This document shows positions 59,753 through 64,000 of a stretch of DNA of 64,000 nt, piece after piece. Position 1 is the first letter of the stretch. Every line of letters begins with the position of its first letter. This DNA is from Paramecium sonneborni (Eukaryota; Ciliophora; Oligohymenophorea; Peniculida; Parameciidae), in the NCBI GenBank assembly GCA_905182985.1, contig CAJJDN010000082.1, positions 370,914 to 434,913 of the forward strand, in the 5' to 3' direction. Made by a program: the position numbers and the translations under genes. Below the pieces are notes generated by a model that was not told the origin of the DNA, did no database searches, and worked only from the letters and a program-made list of their open reading frames with translations.

Positions 59753-61439
59753 TCATTTTTATTTGGAGTTTTTAGTAAATAATGATGCAAACTCTTAAAA
59801 AGAAACTTCACCGTCACCATTTATATCTAATTCTTTGAATAAATTCTCCCATTATTAATCCTGCAAATTTAATCCACCTAGTATTTCTTAAAGTTCTTAT
59901 TTGCTAATGATTCCATTTCCATCTTTATCAAATAATTTAAATGCTGTTTCCAATTTTTCTTTAGCCATTAAATTTTGCATTTCTGTATAGCCAACAATAA
60001 ATTCTAATTTAATCAATATAAAAAGTTACCAGTATAATCAATCGTTCCTGAATGATCTAGATCAGCAGACAAAAATATTTTATCAACAATTTATGCACAT
60101 TTTATTTCATCTTAATATAAATTCATGTAACCTAATTTAATATAATAAATTTACATTATATTAATTCTTCCTTACTTAATTTGCCATCACCATTTTTATC
60201 AATTGCTTTAAATCCTTCAATTAATTCTTTTTTCTCTTTAGAATTCATAATTTAGGTAGAAATTAATTATAAAATAGCTGATGCAAGTTTGCTTTTATTC
60301 TTAAATTTTAAATAGGATGTTACATGAAAAGATTCAAGATTTTATAAATTTTTTGGATTAATTTTTTCTATTCTTTAGTTATTAATAATCCATGGATCTT
60401 TCAATCCTTATTCAGCTGAGATTCTTTTGTTTGGATCAACTACTAACATTTTTAAGATGAAGTTTTTTGCTTCTCCAGAAACATCTTTCCATTCATTTCC
60501 TAAAATAGAATTTTGATAATAACCATTAAAATCAACAATTCCTTGTTTAATATTTTTATATAGATCATTTATATTTGTTCCATTAAAAGGAGGTTTTCCA
60601 GAAATTAAAGTATATAGAATTACTCCACACGACCAAATATCGCATTTGCTATTGTAACTCTAATCAATCACTTCTGGAGCAATAAAATAAGGAGTTCCTA
60701 TTTTTTATTTTAATTAGGAATTTTGTTCTAACTATTTGGCAGTTCCGAAATCTATAATTTTAAGACAGTCTTCAGAAGCTTTTGAATCGAATAAAATATT
60801 TTCTGGTTTTAGGTCTCTTAATATTCAATCGATATTTGTACCTATGAACAATATTTCTTTGGTGGCAATAATTTACTGCACTTAAAATTTATTTCATATA
60901 ATTAGCAGCAACCTTTTCATTAAAATTATTTCTTGACTGTATTCTTTGAAATAGTTCTCCACCACTTAAATACCTTATTATCTTAAATTTAATACTCAGT
61001 TATTAGATAATAATGGTGTTCGTCTTAATAGAGTTCATATATATTAACAATGTTTGGATGATCAAGATTTTTTAAAATGTTAACTTCTTATATCATTTAA
61101 TTTCTTTGACTCACAAGTATTTTATTTTTGGAAATCTATTTCATAGCCCTAAGTATCTAGGTCGATTTTTACATTACTAAGCTTACTCTTCCAAAGGTTC
61201 CTAAATGAATTAAATTGAGAAATACCTTCCCCTAGAGTTGATTATACTTTATAATAAGATAGTATACTCCCACTCTTTAAGGAAATAAAGATATTTGGAG
61301 CAACTTTAAAATTCGTTCTTTGTTTCTTAAAACTTTTGTTAGTTTTTATAGTCGAAACTTCTTGAGTTTTATTGTAGGTGCTCTGGCTACCTCTATTTGA
61401 TGTGTATTTTCTTCTTGGATTGCTATTACACGCACCCAT
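59753..61439 (-). CDS. Calcium-dependent protein kinase (CDPK)
   Basis: 521 aa, introns 61201-61225, 60974-60995, 60817-60841, 60132-60154, 60004-60029. MGACNSNPRRKY at the start fits N-myristoylation (Gly2, Ser6) with Cys4 for palmitoylation. Kinase motifs: LGEGTFGRVSLV, AMKQISKNKI, EYLSGGELFQRI, HRDLKPENIL, IIDFGTAKQL, GTPYFIAPEVI. After the autoinhibitory junction come four EF hands, the clearest being DKNGDGKLSKEEL, DLDHSGTIDYTEF, DKDGNGIISKQEL and DINGDGEVSFQEF. Typical CDPK length. It probably couples calcium signals at the membrane to motility or exocytosis. Confidence 0.95.
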
Positions 61440-62013
61440 AAAATGGAAATATATTTTAAAAATTATTCAATAAATTGCCTATTATGATGACTTTTAATTA
61501 GTCAATAGGTCTTAGATTTGAAATTCTTTGAGTTTCAATGATAAACAATCATAATAAATAATTAATTAAAAATAAATAAAAATTCTTAAATTCCTGGGGA
61601 GAGCTTGCTAATAAACGTCAATATAAATATTACAAATATTTTAAGTGATTGAGATAATTAATTAAAAAAAATTTGAATAGCTTATTTCTAATGAATTTTA
61701 TTATATACTGTTCATCATACCAAATCAATAAATAAAGTAAATTAATTTATTTAATTAAAACATTATAATAATTTAGCTGTTTTTAAATTTTTACTAGAAT
61801 GTATGATGCTTATTATAAAAATAATATTTACATATTAAAAATCTATAACTACAACATTTTCATAATCTTGTTTATGTTTTAAAGATTTCTTAATAGAAAA
61901 ATAATTGATTTAATACTATATTTTATTATCTTAACTTGCTTCTACAAATTATTTCTTAATTTTGAATAATAAAAATTATTTTAAAATCTTACTCCTCAAT
62001 TTTAAGTGAACAT
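61440..62013. other. Divergent intergenic region, no gene seen
   Basis: About 570 AT-rich bases between the CDPK start and the next kinase start. Only short, unconvincing frames; it should hold both promoters. Confidence 0.5.
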
Positions 62014-63691
62014 ATGAATAATTAGAAGGAATTAAAAAAAAAGTAAATAGGAGAATACATTTTCGAATTGTCACAAGAAATAGGTTCTGGATACTCATCC
62101 AAAGTCTATAAAGGGCAACATATGAAAACTAACAAAGATGTTGCGATAAAAGTAATAAGTTCTCAAACATATATTACACCTATCTAAAAATCTCTCTTAA
62201 AAAATGAAATTGCCATTTTGCTCAGAATTGATCACCCTCATTTACTGCGGGTTTATGAAATAAGTCAGAGCACAAACAACACTTATATTGTTAGTGAATT
62301 GTGTAATGAAGGTAGTTTGGAGTAATAAATGAAAAAAACAGAATTAACAACTGAAAAAGTGTTATCAATTTTATTACAGGTTTCTAGAGGCATACTAGCC
62401 TTGCATGAAAAAAGTAAAAATTATTTCATTTTTAGAAATCATCCATAGGGATATAAAGCCTGCTAATATCCTCATTAAAGATGGTATATATAAATTAGCT
62501 GATTTTGGGTTCGCATTAATTGAAGATTAAATCGAAAGTATAATTAAAAGATTTAATGTTGGTACGCCTATGTACATGGCGCCAGAAATTTCTTAAACCA
62601 ATCAATATTCTGATTATAGTGATATTTGGGCATTAGGTATCATGTTCTATGAAATGCTATTCAAATGTATTCCTCCATACAGATAAGACATAAAAACATT
62701 CCATGAAGATATTTTGAAAAAATGTCAGAAGTAGGAATTCAAATACTAATCAATCATTAAAACATTACTATTTGGAATGCTTTAAATAAATCCTTAAGAC
62801 AGACTCAATATTAATTAAATTCTTAAAATTTTAAAATAAGACTAAAGTTAAGGTGATACAGTTTCGCCAAGAGTTGAATCTCCTTTGTAAAAACTAAATT
62901 ATCAATTCGTCTAATCAAACCTTAATTCTCCACTCTCAACTCCTAAACAACCAAATTTAGAAAGTTAAAGATAGAAATACTAAAAACAAGTTCAATCTCA
63001 TAATAAGGCTGCAACATTTGATCAAAAGAAATTCGAATCTATGAAAATATTTTCAAAAACTGATTGTAAAGTTAATTCCGTATCAGATTTTCCAACTCAG
63101 GAAGATATTCCAAATAATATCTTAAAAAATAAAAATGATAATTATGAATAAATTGGATAGATATCAACTGAATGTTCTTTTTCAACTTAAGGAGTAAGAT
63201 AATAAAAATAAAAGCCATAACCTTAATTAACATAATAATTACCAGCAATTATCTTACCAACATATAATTTTTGTTGGTTTTTGGAAAATGTGATCAAAAA
63301 TATGAACACTTAAAATGAATAAAAATAAAAATGTAATTTTCTATTTAGAAAATTGTTGGCTATAAAAGCCAAAGCATTCTATTCTTTTGCTCCAAAATAA
63401 TTTAAGGATTAATTGAATGTATGGATTAATTAGTTGAACTCTTATTACGAAAAAGTTCAACATATATTGAATTTCACAATGGATAATACATTTTTAATAT
63501 TTTTTAATACTTCAATGGAAGATTAGGGAAAATTACTAAGTATGTATTTAGTTAGTTTAATGAACCAAATAATTTAAAAAGAATAAAATTCAGATTTCGA
63601 AGTCCTTATTGATATTTTATAAGAAAATGTCAAGCATCAAAACGATCCATTCTTATTTGCTAGAAAATGGGCTCATAATCAATAAAAATGA
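62014..63691 (+). CDS. ULK/Atg1-type serine/threonine kinase with C-terminal helical domain
   Basis: 551 aa, one intron (62414-62435). Motifs: IGSGYSSKVYKG, VAIKVIS, HRDIKPANIL, ADFGFAL, VGTPMYMAPEIS, DIWALGIMFYEML. The ADFGFA/GTPMYMAPE wording places it with the Unc-51-like kinases, as for the 40901 kinase. A disordered Ser/Gln/Pro linker (SPRVESPLQKL ... STPKQPN) leads to a folded helical end (NFCWFLENVIKNM; LLAIKAKAFYSFAPKQF; FEVLIDILQENVKHQ), which resembles the layout, though not provably the sequence, of the Atg1/ULK C-terminal MIT-like region. Confidence 0.87.
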
Positions 63692-63793
63692 TTTCTATTT
63701 ATAGAATATTATGATTTATTATACTTTAAAATTGACACTATTTGATCATAATCGTATTATTATAAACTCTGATTTTACAATTAAATTGAAAAA

Positions 63794-64000
63794 ATGGGAA
63801 CTTGTTCATCATAAAAATAAAATAAGAACTCTGTAAATCAAATAAACTAATTTAATCTATCTACATAATTCCCTAAACTTAAAGATTAAATTCATTTTTT
63901 TGATTAGATTAGTTTAGAGCAATTAAATTAGCCTGATTTATCAACATTTCTGTCTAAACATATAAATAAGCATAGAATAGTTAATGAAGGTAAGACTTGG
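63794..64000 (+). CDS. MG-x-C protein, 5' part, cut by window edge (protein kinase possible)
   Basis: Starts MGTCSSQKQNKNSVNQ: Gly2, Cys4, Ser6 as in the CDPK at 59753. About 65 residues are visible, followed by a likely intron start (GTAAG at 63990). The visible part (FPKLKDQIHFFDQISLEQL) is polar with no domain yet. Position and start resemble the N-terminal extension of a CDPK, but the rest is outside the window. Confidence 0.6.

Overview
The window reads as macronuclear DNA of a ciliate, almost certainly a Paramecium species. Three things show this. TAA and TAG are used throughout as glutamine codons, with TGA the only stop, so genes look broken under the standard code. Nearly every gene is interrupted by 21-32 nt GT...AG introns. 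Genes are tightly packed, with gaps often of 5-60 bp, in very AT-rich DNA. I assembled the gene models by hand, reading through TAA/TAG and splicing the tiny introns; the complete models have lengths divisible by three after splicing.

Layout. 1-4.3 kb: a cysteine-rich surface-antigen-like gene cut by the left edge, then a dead copy of the membrane-protein gene found at 49-50.7 kb. The dead copy still carries what looks like an unexcised internal eliminated sequence (IES). 4.4-7.2 kb: class I fructose-bisphosphate aldolase, aspartate aminotransferase and a tRNA-Trp. 7.7-12.7 kb: a 1,601-aa TmcB-like membrane/PAS protein. 12.9-19 kb: a protein kinase, two tiny MG-x-C lipid-anchor-type paralogues, PNKP and small ORFs. 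19.3-26.9 kb: a 2,430-aa coiled-coil protein with seven near-identical 435-bp repeats. 27-30 kb: SF-assemblin. 30-38.7 kb: a compact cluster holding a kinase, an FHA-BRCT-BRCT protein, a CPBP protease, capping protein beta, a cAMP-receptor-like GPCR, a small Cys-rich secreted protein, an RRS1-like protein, a ubiquitin-like protein and others. 39-50.7 kb: MATE transporter, kinase, cytochrome-b5 protein, copine, MFS transporter, Myb-like protein and the intact membrane-protein paralogue. 50.8-64 kb: a coiled-coil protein, an aquaporin-like channel, a Trm112/PREY-like mini-protein, a cyclic-nucleotide-gated-type K+ channel with a zinc knuckle, dihydrolipoamide dehydrogenase, a Q-rich ZC2HC1-type zinc-finger protein, a CDPK, another kinase, and a partial MG-x-C gene at the right edge.

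Two single-N gaps (14948 and 28347) are each followed by an exact repeat of the preceding 1.1-1.4 kb. These look like unmerged overlapping contig ends, so one kinase 3' end, one small gene and one SF-assemblin 5' end appear twice. Neighbouring genes show no shared pathway. They look like ordinary monocistronic units, with many signalling (kinase, calcium, ion channel) and cytoskeletal functions typical of a ciliate. The most unusual items are the retained IES, the homogenised coiled-coil repeat, the MG-x-C small-protein family, and the FHA-BRCT repair-type protein lying near PNKP.
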